NCBI GenBank assembly: GCA_964244725.1
Contig: CAXTJQ010000002.1
Span: 186,001-250,000 of the forward strand
DNA length: 64,000 bases
From: Kumtagia sp964244725
GTDB lineage: Bacteria; Pseudomonadota; Alphaproteobacteria; Rhizobiales; Rhizobiaceae
Reading direction: 5' to 3'
The notes beneath the pieces are model-generated. The model searched no databases, had not been told where the DNA came from, and saw only the letters and a list, made by a program, of their open reading frames with translations. Within the stretch, counting starts at the first letter, position 1. Every line of letters begins with the position of its first letter. Below, in pieces: positions 8,939 through 18,600 of the stretch. Both the position numbers and the translations under genes were made by a program.

Positions 8939-10834
8939 TCAGGACCGGAAGCGCTGACCGAAATTCGAACTCCGAACCTCGATGCGCGGCGCTTCGCTCT
9001 CGAAGGCGATGCTGGGCGGCTGGTCGGCGACGGGCAGCTTGCGGAATCCAGGGTCTCCGGCCTGGCGCGTCGCGTCCACGCTGTCGGCGGCGAAAACCGT
9101 GGCGGATTGGGGCATCTGGTGATTGCGAAGGCGATCCACGATCTGCTGAAGGTCGACCTCGCCGCCGGCGCCGGTCACCTTTTCGCTGCCGTGACGCCGT
9201 CCGGCGCCCGGAATCCTGTCGGCGGCAAGATGCTCGAACTTGAACCGCATGGTGGTGGCGACGCCTTCGCCGAAGACGATCGCCTCGCGCTGCCCCATCG
9301 AGGACAGGAAGGACAAAGTCGACGAAGACGAATCGGCGATGGCCGATCGAATGATCGCCTGGTCCTGTTCGTTGGCGAGACGCATCGCGAAGACAGTCGA
9401 GCATTGCGACAGGATCGTCGGGTCAAGTTCGCCGGGCCGCTGCGTGACGACGCCCAGGAAGCAGCCATATTTGCGGCCCTCCTTGGCGATCCGCGACAGC
9501 GCGTGGCGGGTCGGCGCGAAACCAAGCTGGGGATTGGACGGCATGTAGCGGTGGGCTTCCTCGCACAGGACGAGCAGCCGGAGCTTGCCTTCGCTCCACA
9601 GCGCGAGGTCGAAGGCCAGTCTGGCCAGCACCGAGCAGACCGAGTTGACAATTTCGGAGGGCAGGCCGGCCATTTCGAAACAGGTCACGGGGCGGCCTTG
9701 ATGCGGGACACGGAAAATCTTGCCGATCGTCTCGTGAATCGAATCCTCGATCAGCCGCGAGGCGAACATGAAGCGATAACGCGGATCGTTGATCGCCGAG
9801 TCGAGGCGCGTGCGAAGCGCCTTGTAGACGGGCCGCTCGTTCTTGCTGTCGAGCATTCCCATGCGCTCGTCGAGGATGCGGATCAGGTCCATCATCCGGT
9901 AGGGCACGGGGACGTCGGCGGTGAAGGCGTCGTTGCCCCTTCGCAGCGTGGCGTTGTTGCCGGCGCTTCGATAGGCGCTCTTGGCCATCGGGATGATGTC
10001 GCGAAGAACGTCTATCTCCTCGGCCACGACCTCGCGGCCGCGAAACAGGACCTCGGCGAGTTCCTCGAGCCTGAAGAGCCAGAAGGGCAGGTCGAGACTG
10101 CCGGTGTCGAGCCGGATGCTCTTGTCGGGCAGGGCGCTGGCGAATTCGTTGTGCGGGTCGAAGATGAGGACGCGAAGCTCGGGCCGCGCTTCGAGCGTCT
10201 TGGCGAGCAGAAGAGAGACGGCGGTCGATTTTCCCACGCCGGTCGTGCCGACGACAGCGAAATGCCGCGCCAACGTGTCGTCGACGGCGATGCAGGCATC
10301 GACGTCCTCGTCCTGCGACAACGACCCGACGGTGACGGACTGCCGCCCCGCCAGATCATAGACCGCGCGCAGGTCGCGCGCTCGGATGCGGTGCGCGATC
10401 GCGCCGATATGGGGGTATTGCGTCACGCCGCGATCGAAGACCGGAGCGGCCGGCGCCGGCATGTCGCGCACCTCGCCGATCAACTCGACGTTGACCTCGA
10501 TCGCGTTCTTCTCGTCGGTGTTCCAGACGCGGTTGGATTTGCCGATGGCGTAGACCAGGCCAACGGTGCGGATCGGCCCGAGATTGACCGAGATCATCTT
10601 GCCGACCGTCCACAGGCCGGTGATGGCGCCATCGTCGGTATCGGCATAGGCCGAGATCGTGGCGCGCGCGCCGTCGCACTGCACGACGTGCCCCAGGATG
10701 CGCCGATCGTTCTGCGCGGCGTCGCGTCGTTCTTGCGCCATGGCGGCCGCGGATTTCTCCCGCTCGTCGACATACATCCAGCGATACCCACCCCTGAGTT
10801 CACGGCGACCGTAGCGTCTGCGCGTTAAGGTCAT
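8939..10834 (-). CDS. HerA-like ATP-binding protein (DUF87/HAS-barrel)
   Basis: Roughly 631-aa ATPase of the HerA/FtsK superfamily. An N-terminal HAS-barrel-like region (to about residue 170) is followed by a Walker A motif VVGTTGVGKSTA, the conserved IFDPHNEFA, a Walker B LLVLCEEAHRYMP, and a sensor region GVVTQRPGELDPTIL. Archaeal HerA partners the nuclease NurA in end resection, but no nuclease gene is adjacent here. Start choice is unclear: TTG 10855, ATG 10834 and ATG 10777 are all in frame and none has a strong ribosome site. It is divergent from the ilvI promoter. Confidence 0.85.
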   Translation of the reverse strand: MTLTRRRYGRRELRGGYRWMYVDEREKSAAAMAQERRDAAQNDRRILGHVVQCDGARATISAYADTDDGAITGLWTVGKMISVNLGPIRTVGLVYAIGKSNRVWNTDEKNAIEVNVELIGEVRDMPAPAAPVFDRGVTQYPHIGAIAHRIRARDLRAVYDLAGRQSVTVGSLSQDEDVDACIAVDDTLARHFAVVGTTGVGKSTAVSLLLAKTLEARPELRVLIFDPHNEFASALPDKSIRLDTGSLDLPFWLFRLEELAEVLFRGREVVAEEIDVLRDIIPMAKSAYRSAGNNATLRRGNDAFTADVPVPYRMMDLIRILDERMGMLDSKNERPVYKALRTRLDSAINDPRYRFMFASRLIEDSIHETIGKIFRVPHQGRPVTCFEMAGLPSEIVNSVCSVLARLAFDLALWSEGKLRLLVLCEEAHRYMPSNPQLGFAPTRHALSRIAKEGRKYGCFLGVVTQRPGELDPTILSQCSTVFAMRLANEQDQAIIRSAIADSSSSTLSFLSSMGQREAIVFGEGVATTMRFKFEHLAADRIPGAGRRHGSEKVTGAGGEVDLQQIVDRLRNHQMPQSATVFAADSVDATRQAGDPGFRKLPVADQPPSIAFESEAPRIEVRSSNFGQRFRS

Positions 10835-10895
10835 GTGTGACGACAGAGTCGACAAACTCTTAAATCAGCGACGAATATTGCCGCCGGTTTTGGCG

Positions 10896-10925
10896 TTGAC
10901 ATTCGTCGGGGCGCGCCCTTATGGT
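10896..10925 (+). promoter_or_regulatory. Predicted ilvIH promoter
   Basis: A perfect -35 TTGACA (10896-10901) is followed after 18 bases by TATGGT (10920-10925) as -10. Transcription would begin about 7 bases downstream, at or next to the leader-peptide ATG at 10933. Predicted by eye. Confidence 0.55.
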
Positions 10926-10932
10926 CTCCGGT

Positions 10933-10986
10933 ATGAAGGTCGCGGCAATTCTCGTAGTAAGCAGGCGTGTGGGCAGGGCGGTGTAA
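10933..10986 (+). CDS. ilv leader peptide (attenuator)
   Basis: A 17-codon ORF encodes MKVAAILVVSRRVGRAV followed by TAA. Seven of its 17 residues are branched-chain (five Val, one Ile, one Leu), with an uninterrupted run of Ile-Leu-Val-Val codons (ATT CTC GTA GTA). It lies directly before a terminator hairpin and upstream of ilvI, the textbook layout for amino-acid-sensing attenuation. No ribosome site precedes its ATG, and the predicted transcription start falls on or just before it, so it may be leaderless. A GGCGGT-gta-ACCGCC hairpin overlaps its stop codon. Confidence 0.85.
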   Translation: MKVAAILVVSRRVGRAV

Positions 10987-11019
10987 CCGCCGGGCGCAAG
11001 CCCCCATACGCAAGACACA

Positions 11020-11043
11020 GGCTCCCTCGGGGGCCTTTTTTAT
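11020..11043 (+). terminator. Attenuator terminator upstream of ilvI
   Basis: GGCTCC, loop CTCG, then GGGGCC (one G-U pair) form the stem at 11020-11035, followed directly by six T residues. The upstream GCCCCC (about 11000-11005) can pair with the GGGGGC of this stem's right arm, giving a plausible antiterminator. This would let stalling on the leader peptide's Ile/Leu/Val codons switch ilvI on. Confidence 0.85.
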
Positions 11044-11079
11044 TGCCGCCATAACGGCCAAGCGAAACGGAAAAGCACG

Positions 11080-12873
<1,794 letters not shown>

Positions 12874-12910
12874 ACGGCCGGCGACGTCAGAAGCAACAGG
12901 ATACTCAAGA

Positions 12911-13483
12911 ATGAACGCCCATCAGCAACCGACCGGCTCGGCCTATTTCATCGCCAAGGATACTCAGGTTCCAGAGACCCACACCCTGTCCGTGCTGGTC
13001 GACAACGAGCCCGGCGTGCTGGCGCGCGTGATCGGGCTGTTCTCGGGCCGAGGCTACAATATCGAAAGCCTGACGGTTTCGGAGACGGAGCACGAGAAAC
13101 ACCTCTCGCGGATCACCGTGGTGACGCGCGGCACGCCGCATGTGCTCGAACAGATCAAGCACCAGCTCGAGCGGATTGTGCCGGTGCATCGCGTCGTGGA
13201 TTTGTCGGTGCGCGCGTCCGAACTCGGACAGGACAAGCCGCTCGCGCGCGAACTCGCGCTGGTCAAGGTCGCGGGCACCGGCGAGTCCCGCGTCGAGGCG
13301 CTGCGGCTGGCCGAGGCGTTCCGCGCCAAAGCGATCGACGCCAACACAGAGCACTTCATCTTCGAGATCACCGGCGCGGTGTCCAAGATCGAACAGTTCA
13401 TCGCGATCATGAAGCCGCTCGGCCTGGTCGAGGTCTGCCGGACCGGCGTGGCGGCGATGAACCGCGGCGCGCAGGGGATGTAA
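12911..13483 (+). CDS. ilvH: Acetolactate synthase small (regulatory) subunit
   Basis: 190-aa regulatory partner of ilvI that confers valine feedback inhibition. It has an N-terminal ACT domain (SVLVDNEPGVLARVIGLFSGRGYNIESL, about residues 25-52) and a C-terminal ALS_ss_C region (LALVKVAGTG..., FEITGAVSKIEQFI). A ~20-residue N-terminal extension precedes the ACT domain, as in rhizobial homologues. ATG 12911 is used because the frame's upstream part (from 12839) lies over the end of ilvI. No convincing terminator follows. Confidence 0.95.
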   Translation: MNAHQQPTGSAYFIAKDTQVPETHTLSVLVDNEPGVLARVIGLFSGRGYNIESLTVSETEHEKHLSRITVVTRGTPHVLEQIKHQLERIVPVHRVVDLSVRASELGQDKPLARELALVKVAGTGESRVEALRLAEAFRAKAIDANTEHFIFEITGAVSKIEQFIAIMKPLGLVEVCRTGVAAMNRGAQGM

Positions 13484-13502
13484 TCCTTAAAGCCGTCCGG
13501 AC

Positions 13503-13533
13503 AGCCGTGTATATCCCGATGATATACACGGCT
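13503..13533. promoter_or_regulatory. Perfect 13-bp inverted repeat, toxin-antitoxin operator
   Basis: AGCCGTGTATATC (13503-13515), spacer CCGAT, GATATACACGGCT (13521-13533) is a flawless 13-bp inverted repeat. It abuts GGGAG, the ribosome site of the mazE-like gene starting at 13545, so a bound antitoxin would block promoter and ribosome site. This is the expected place for autoregulation of a mazEF module. The half-site is intact although both genes are broken. Confidence 0.75.
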
Positions 13534-13544
13534 GGGAGAAAATC

Positions 13545-13852
13545 ATGACTGCGATTCAGATCGCAAATGGGGCAACAGCGATGCCATCCGCTTGCCGAAG
13601 GCAGTTATGAAGGAACTTGGCCTGACGACGGGCCAGAACATCGAACTGACGGTGAAGGACGGACGAGCTACGATCCAGCCGAGCCGGCCCGAGAAGATCA
13701 CCCTGGAGTGGATCATTTCCGAAATGAAGCGACTTGGTCCGGAAAATGCGCCGGAGACGGTCGACTGGGGGCCTGATCGTCCTGGTGAGATGATTGACGA
13801 GGAGTATTCGCGCGGCGAGATAACGCTTGATGACATCCTTAAAGGCCGGTGA
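13545..13852 (+). pseudogene. mazE: mazE-like antitoxin, frameshifted
   Basis: Starting at ATG 13545 (GGGAG ribosome site, 6-base spacing) the frame reads MTAIQIA and then leaves the MazE pattern. Adding one A to the AAA run at 13565-13567 restores KWGNSDAIRLPKAVM, the AbrB/MazE swapped-hairpin DNA-binding motif, and the rest (LGLTTGQNIEL..., acidic tail to TGA at 13850-13852) continues normally. So a single-base deletion separates the first seven codons from the body. A truncated product could only start inside the domain. The intact gene would make about 102 aa, the usual size. A sequencing error in the A run is the main alternative. Confidence 0.8.
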
Positions 13853-14167
13853 CCTTATGTGGGTCGACTTCGATCCGGTTCTTGGCACGGAACAGGGTGG
13901 ACGCTGGCCTGCGATAGTTTTGACCAATGAAGATTTCAACTCACTGGACGAGAGATCAATCGTTTGTCCCGTGACATAGAATTTATCTCCCTGGCCCACC
14001 AAGGTCGTTTTGCCGGCAGGTATGAAAACACGCGGCGCGATCCTCATCGATCAGATCAGAAGCGTCAACCGAACCAACGCGGCTTTCGTTTTATCGAGCA
14101 CGCACCCGACGAACTGCTCGTGCGGGTAAAGACCGCTCTTGGCGCGCTGCTCGGCATAGGCGGTTGA
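13830..14167 (+). pseudogene. mazF: mazF-like endoribonuclease toxin, disrupted
   Basis: ATG 13830 overlaps the end of mazE by 23 bases, the normal layout. The frame gives GDLMWVDFDPVLGTEQGGRWPAIVLTNE, a clear MazF/PemK fold opening with the Gly/Gln-Gly-rich loop and the conserved Arg-x-Pro-Ala. It is then cut by an in-frame TAG at 13977-13979 (after CPVT), resumes as NLSPWPTKVVLPAGMKTRGAIL, and loses one base near 14074-14077, after which the C-terminus GFRFIEHAPDELL continues in another frame to TGA 14165-14167. Two independent lesions make a functional mRNA interferase very unlikely. Confidence 0.85.
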
Positions 14168-14240
14168 CCATGTCGAACCATCGGCCGCGTGTGGTTCTGC
14201 ACAATAGGATCGATTGCTCTACTTTTTGTTTTAGCCAGCC

Positions 14241-14792
14241 CTGACCCTCGACGCCTTCCTCGCTTTGCTGGTCTATGCCTTCATGACCTCGGTGACGCCT
14301 GGGCCGAACATTTCATGCTGCTGGCGTCCGGCGTGAACTTCGGTTTCGTGGCCCTGCTGCCGGCGTTGGGGTTCGGGCTCGGCGCGGTACTGACGGCACT
14401 GCCTTCGCTGCACTTGGCGTTCAAGATCGTCGGCGGCGGCTATCTGCTTTATCTCGCCTACCGGATCGCTATGTCGGCTAGATGGGCGAGGGCGGCGTGG
14501 CGAAAAAGCGCGGCGGATGACGTTCCTGGAAGCCGCCGGTTTTCAATGGATCATCCGAAAGCGTGGGTCATGGCGGTCACCGCGATGGCCGTCTATGCCA
14601 ATCCCGACGCGCCGTATCTTTCGGTGCTGATCATCGGGTTCGCCTTCGCCGCGGTGAATTTCCCGAGCGCCTCTGTCTGGTCCGGCTTCGACACCGCGTA
14701 GCGCGGTTTCCTGTCCGATCGCGCTCGCTTGAAATGGTCCAACATCGCGATGGGCGCTCCTGGCGGCGACGCTCTGGCCGATGCTGCGGTAG
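14241..14792 (+). pseudogene. LysE/RhtB-family amino-acid exporter remnant
   Basis: Pieces of a LysE-type exporter appear in successive frames: LTLDAFLALLVYAFMTSVTPGPN (frame of 14241), FMLLASGVNFGF then GFGLGAVLTALPSLHLAFKIVGGGYLLYLAYRIA (14310-14475), TFLEAAGFQW (shifted frame near 14520), PKAWVMAVTAMAVYANPDAPYLSVL (14555-14630), RGFLSDRARLKW (14703-14740) and a terminal LLAATLWPML (to TAG 14792). At least four frameshifts, a short internal deletion after FGF, and stop codons interrupt it. A 170-aa open frame at 14189-14701 spans the middle but is a chimera of frames. Intact relatives are about 205 aa. Confidence 0.8.
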
Positions 14793-14853
14793 TTGGCCCG
14801 TTGCCTCGATCGGCGGACTTGCCTCGTGGCACAGAATCCTGTCAGTCCAACAC

Positions 14854-15981
14854 ATGGAATTCTCCCCGCAGCAAGACGAGGCGCTGAAGGCCGTCGCGCG
14901 CTGGCTGAAGAGCGGCAAGCCTCAGATCTTCCGGTTGTTCGGCTATGCGGGAACCGGCAAGACGACGCTGGCGCGCTATTTCGCCGAGCATGTCGAAGGG
15001 CAGGTGCAGTTCGCCGCCTTCACCGGCAAGGCGGCGCAGGTGCTGCGCTCGAAGGGCGCGCTGAACGCGCGCACCATCCATTCGCTGATCTACCGGCCGC
15101 GGGGCGAGGAGGCTGTGGCCGACGAATCGACGGGTAAGACGTCCATGTCGCCGACCTTCTCGCTCAACCGCCAGAGCCCGATCGCCCGCGCCAAGCTCAT
15201 CATCATCGACGAATGCTCGATGGTCGACGAACAGCTGGGGCGCGACCTGCTGAGCTTCGGCACGCCGGTCCTCGTACTCGGCGATCCAGGACAGTTGCCG
15301 CCGATCTCGGGCGGCGGGTTTTTCACCGAGCATGAGCCCGACATTCTGCTCACCGAAATCCATCGCCAGGCGCGCGACAACCCCATCATCCGGCTGGCGC
15401 TGGACGTGCGCGAGGGCCGCGAATTCATGCGCGGCGACTATGGCGCGGCGCAGGTGATCGGCAAGGAAGACGTGACGCAGGACCTCGTTCTCCGGGCCGA
15501 CCAGGTGCTGGTCGGGACCAACCGAACGCGCAAGCGCTACAACCACCGTCTACGGGAGTTGAAGGGGTTTACCACCGAGTATCCGCAGGCAGGAGACAAG
15601 CTCGTATGCCTGCGCAACGACCCATCGAAAGGCCTGCTCAACGGATCGTTGTGGAAGGTGATGACCGCGTCGCGCGAGACGGTGAAGCCCGGCATCAATC
15701 TCCTGGTGTCGCCCGAGGAAGACGATCCGGATCGCGGCGTCTCGAAGATCAAACTGCTGAAGTCAGTGTTCGAGGACCCCGATGCGGAAATCCCATGGCA
15801 GCAAAAAAAGCGTTTCGACGATTTCGACTACGGCTATGCATTGACCGTTCATAAGGCCCAGGGCTCGCAATGGAACGAGATCGTGCTGTTCGACGAGAGC
15901 TATGCTTTCAAGGAGACGCGCCAGCGCTGGCTGTACACGGCCATAACGCGCGCCGCGGAGCGACTGACGATCGTGCGATAG
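14854..15981 (+). CDS. RecD-like ATP-dependent helicase
   Basis: 375-aa superfamily 1 helicase. Walker A GYAGTGKTTLA (about residue 30), motif Ia FAAFTGKAAQVL, Walker B LIIIDECSMVD, motif III VLVLGDPGQLPPI, and a C-terminal UvrD_C_2 domain with YALTVHKAQGSQWN (motif V/Va) and WLYTAITRA (motif VI) are all present. This matches the small AAA_30/RecD2-like helicases of alphaproteobacteria and phages, which act on DNA ends or in repair. ATG 14854 is chosen because MEFSPQQDEAL is the usual opening; the upstream open frame belongs to the dead exporter. No recB/recC genes nearby. Confidence 0.9.
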   Translation: MEFSPQQDEALKAVARWLKSGKPQIFRLFGYAGTGKTTLARYFAEHVEGQVQFAAFTGKAAQVLRSKGALNARTIHSLIYRPRGEEAVADESTGKTSMSPTFSLNRQSPIARAKLIIIDECSMVDEQLGRDLLSFGTPVLVLGDPGQLPPISGGGFFTEHEPDILLTEIHRQARDNPIIRLALDVREGREFMRGDYGAAQVIGKEDVTQDLVLRADQVLVGTNRTRKRYNHRLRELKGFTTEYPQAGDKLVCLRNDPSKGLLNGSLWKVMTASRETVKPGINLLVSPEEDDPDRGVSKIKLLKSVFEDPDAEIPWQQKKRFDDFDYGYALTVHKAQGSQWNEIVLFDESYAFKETRQRWLYTAITRAAERLTIVR

Positions 15982-15990
15982 ACGACCCGT

Positions 15991-16386
15991 CTACGCAGGC
16001 CGCGCGCCGACCCAACTCCAGGCCGCGTCCTCTTCGCTGGGCTCAAACTTCTTGACCTCCACCGAGCGGCCGGTCACGAACAGGCGGCCTGCCGCTGCAA
16101 TCCCCGCCTTGTCGCCGACGATCGCGCACCGACCGACATGCTCGCCGGCATGGTCCCTGCCTTCCGCCATCGTGTCGCCAGCGGCGTCCGCAATGTCGAC
16201 GCCTTCACAGTCCGTCACTCGAAGCAGCAGATCAATTTGAGGATGCAAGGCGTAAGCGGCCTCGAGAAGACCGTAGAGGTTTTCGAGGTCGGCAGACGAA
16301 ACCATACCAACGAGGTCGAAGGCCGCGAGGTCCGGTCGATCCGTATCGATCCTCCTGACGGCGGGCATGGACGCGAGCATGGGCAT
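15991..16386 (-). CDS. SpoIIAA-like/STAS-fold protein
   Basis: About 131-aa cytoplasmic protein. FDLVGMVSSADLENLYGLLEAAYALHPQIDLLLRVTDCEGVD resembles the SpoIIAA-like (STAS-fold) group, with a C-terminal V-KKFEPSEEDAAWSW segment typical of it. Function unknown; relatives bind lipids or act as small regulatory domains. ATG 16386 is preferred over the longer frame to 16518, whose extra N-terminus is Arg/Pro-rich and looks non-coding; ATG 16368 is also possible. It converges on the helicase with a 9-base gap. Confidence 0.65.
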   Translation of the reverse strand: MPMLASMPAVRRIDTDRPDLAAFDLVGMVSSADLENLYGLLEAAYALHPQIDLLLRVTDCEGVDIADAAGDTMAEGRDHAGEHVGRCAIVGDKAGIAAAGRLFVTGRSVEVKKFEPSEEDAAWSWVGARPA

Positions 16387-16621
16387 GCACTTGGACCCCT
16401 GATACGGACGAACCTTTCGACAAGAACACGCGACGGGCGTCAACCGTTCCGCGGGAGGAAGCGCGGCAGGCGCGCATCCCCGAAGCCGTGATCGCGGTTG
16501 CCCGCAACCACGCGCCATGCGAAGGCTCTGGCGGTGGAGCGTATGAGAGCTATGTCTCCACGGCAGTTGCTATTGCACTGCGGCAGGCGTAGAGCACCGC
16601 GGTTTTTGCCGGAGACGCCAG
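16387..16621. other. Intergenic stretch with a possible gene remnant
   Basis: Between the STAS-like gene and kup. One plus-strand frame is open up to the TAG ending at about 16592 and reads EEARQARIPEAVIAV...ESYVSTAVAIALRQA, which looks coding-like in composition but has no start codon with a ribosome site. It could be the 3' relic of a lost gene. I do not recognise it. The kup promoter should also lie here. Confidence 0.3.
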
Positions 16622-18532
16622 ATGGCCATTGAAGGCTCTGCTGAAGGCGCGGTCGCGTCTTTTAAGCCGAGCGATCATTTCCACGACACCAAGGTTTTGA
16701 TGCTTGGCGCGTTGGGCGTCGTCTATGGCGATATCGGCACCAGTCCGATCTATGCGTTCCGCGAGGCGCTGGCCGCTTCGGCCGGCGAAGGCGTCGCCGA
16801 ACGCGGCGACGTGCTCGGCGTGCTGTCGATGATCGTCTGGGCGTTGACCATCATCGTGACGGTCAAATACATCAGCTTCGTGCTGCGCGCGGACAATCGC
16901 GGCGAGGGTGGCACGCTGTCGCTGATGGCGCTCGCGCGCAGCAGCTTCAAAAACCGGTCAAACGTCATCCTCGGCATCGGCATCGTCGGCGCCGGGCTGT
17001 TCTACGGCGACGCCGTGATCACACCGGCAATCTCGGTGCTGTCGGCCGTCGAGGGCATGAGCATCGTCACGCCGACCTTCGATCCCTATATTGTGCCGCT
17101 CACGCTTTTCATCCTGGCGATCCTGTTCGCGGTCCAGCGTTTCGGCACCGGCCGCGTGGCGTCGGTCTTCGGTCCGGTCACGGCGATCTGGTTCGTGGCG
17201 ATCGGGTTTTCGGGATTGGTGAGGATCTGGGACAATCCGGAAGTGCTTCTGGCCCTCAATCCCGCGCAGGGCGCCTTGTTCCTCTATCATTCGCCGGACG
17301 TCGCCTTCATCACGGTCGGCGCCATTTTCCTCGCCGTCACAGGCGCGGAAGCCCTCTATGCCGATCTCGGCCATTTCGGCCGCAAGCCTATCGTGCTCGC
17401 CTGGCTCGCGATCGTGTTTCCATGCCTGCTCCTGAATTATTTCGGGCAAGGCGCCTTCGTCTTGTCCAACAACGGCGTGGTCGGACATCCGTTCTTCGAG
17501 ATGAACGAAGGCTGGGCGCTGGTGCCGATGGTGCTGCTTGCCACCGCCGCCACGGTAATCGCCAGCCAGGCGGTCATTTCCGGAGCCTTTTCGCTGACGC
17601 GACAGGCAGTGCAACTGAACTTGTTGCCGCGCTTCGAAATCCAGCACACGTCGGAAACGCAGTTGGGCCAGATCTACCTGCCGCGCGTCAACCTGCTGCT
17701 CGCACTCGCGGTCATGCTGCTGGTGATCGGCTTCGGCGCGTCGAGCGAACTGGCCTCGGCCTACGGGATTTCCGTTACCGGCAACATGCTGATGACGACC
17801 ATCCTGCTCTATGTGGTGATGACGCGGATCTGGAAATGGCCGCTCGCCACCGCGATCGGGCTTACCGCGTTGTTCGTCGTCATCGATATCGGGTTCTTCG
17901 CGTCCAATATCGTCAAGGTGTTCGACGGCGGCTGGGCCTCTTTGCTGGTCGCGTTCTCCATCGTGACGATCATGTGGACATGGGTGCGCGGGACGCGATT
18001 CCTGTTCGACAAGACCCGAAAGAACGAGATCCCGCTCGATTTCCTGGTCGAGACGCTGACAAAAAAGCCGCCGCAACTGGTGCAGGGAACCGCGGTCTTC
18101 CTGACCAGCGATCCGCAGAGCGCGCCCACCGCGCTGATGCACAGCCTGAAACACTACAAGGTCCTGCACGAGCAGAACGTCGTCCTGTCCGTCGTGACGG
18201 CGCAAACGCCGGTCGTGCTCGACAGCGAGCGCGTCCGGATGGAGAGCGTCAGCCCTCTTTTCATGCGCGTCTCGATGACGTTCGGCTATATGGAGCAGCC
18301 GAACATCCCCAAAGCGCTCGTCATCTGCCGCAAGCAGGGATGGAAGTTCGACATCATGACGACATCGTTCTTCTTGTCGCGCCGCTCCCTCAAGGCGTCG
18401 CCCAATTCGGGGATGCCGCTCTGGCAGGACCGCCTGTTCATCGTGCTGGCGCGCACCGCCGCCGACGCGACGGAATATTTCCAGATCCCGACGGGCCGGG
18501 TGGTGGAAATTGGGACTCAGGTCGCAATCTGA
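16622..18532 (+). CDS. kup: Potassium uptake protein Kup
   Basis: 636-aa KUP/HAK/KT-family K+:H+ symporter with about 12 membrane helices over residues 20-460 and a soluble C-terminal domain. Family signatures are GVVYGDIGTSPIYAFREA (helix 1), ADNRGEGGTLSLMALA, GDAVITPAISVLSAVEG, VTGAEALYADLGHFG, and ASQAVISGAFSLTRQ. It imports potassium under low pH or osmotic stress. It starts at ATG 16622 after CCGGAGACGCCAG. A 13-bp inverted repeat follows the stop and may end the transcript. Single-gene unit. Confidence 0.96.
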   Translation: MAIEGSAEGAVASFKPSDHFHDTKVLMLGALGVVYGDIGTSPIYAFREALAASAGEGVAERGDVLGVLSMIVWALTIIVTVKYISFVLRADNRGEGGTLSLMALARSSFKNRSNVILGIGIVGAGLFYGDAVITPAISVLSAVEGMSIVTPTFDPYIVPLTLFILAILFAVQRFGTGRVASVFGPVTAIWFVAIGFSGLVRIWDNPEVLLALNPAQGALFLYHSPDVAFITVGAIFLAVTGAEALYADLGHFGRKPIVLAWLAIVFPCLLLNYFGQGAFVLSNNGVVGHPFFEMNEGWALVPMVLLATAATVIASQAVISGAFSLTRQAVQLNLLPRFEIQHTSETQLGQIYLPRVNLLLALAVMLLVIGFGASSELASAYGISVTGNMLMTTILLYVVMTRIWKWPLATAIGLTALFVVIDIGFFASNIVKVFDGGWASLLVAFSIVTIMWTWVRGTRFLFDKTRKNEIPLDFLVETLTKKPPQLVQGTAVFLTSDPQSAPTALMHSLKHYKVLHEQNVVLSVVTAQTPVVLDSERVRMESVSPLFMRVSMTFGYMEQPNIPKALVICRKQGWKFDIMTTSFFLSRRSLKASPNSGMPLWQDRLFIVLARTAADATEYFQIPTGRVVEIGTQVAI

Positions 18533-18541
18533 TTTGACATG

Positions 18542-18579
18542 CCGAAGGGCCGCGTTTCGGGCAAGGCGCGGCCCTTCGG
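18542..18579. terminator. Inverted repeat between kup and the NmrA gene
   Basis: CCGAAGGGCCGCG (18542-18554) and CGCGGCCCTTCGG (18567-18579) form a perfect 13-bp stem with a 12-base loop. It lies between two convergent genes (kup and the NmrA-like gene), so it could end both transcripts, but neither side has a clear T run. Confidence 0.55.
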
Positions 18580-18600
18580 GCACAGAACGTCGATCGCGGA

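Noticed and set aside
8903..10828. 641-codon plus-strand open frame opposite the HerA-like gene
   Set aside because: Shadow of the real minus-strand gene, which carries Walker motifs; the antisense product has no domain pattern.
14189..14701. Intact 170-aa LysE-type transporter
   Set aside because: The open frame is a chimera: conserved exporter blocks fall in different frames before, inside and after it.
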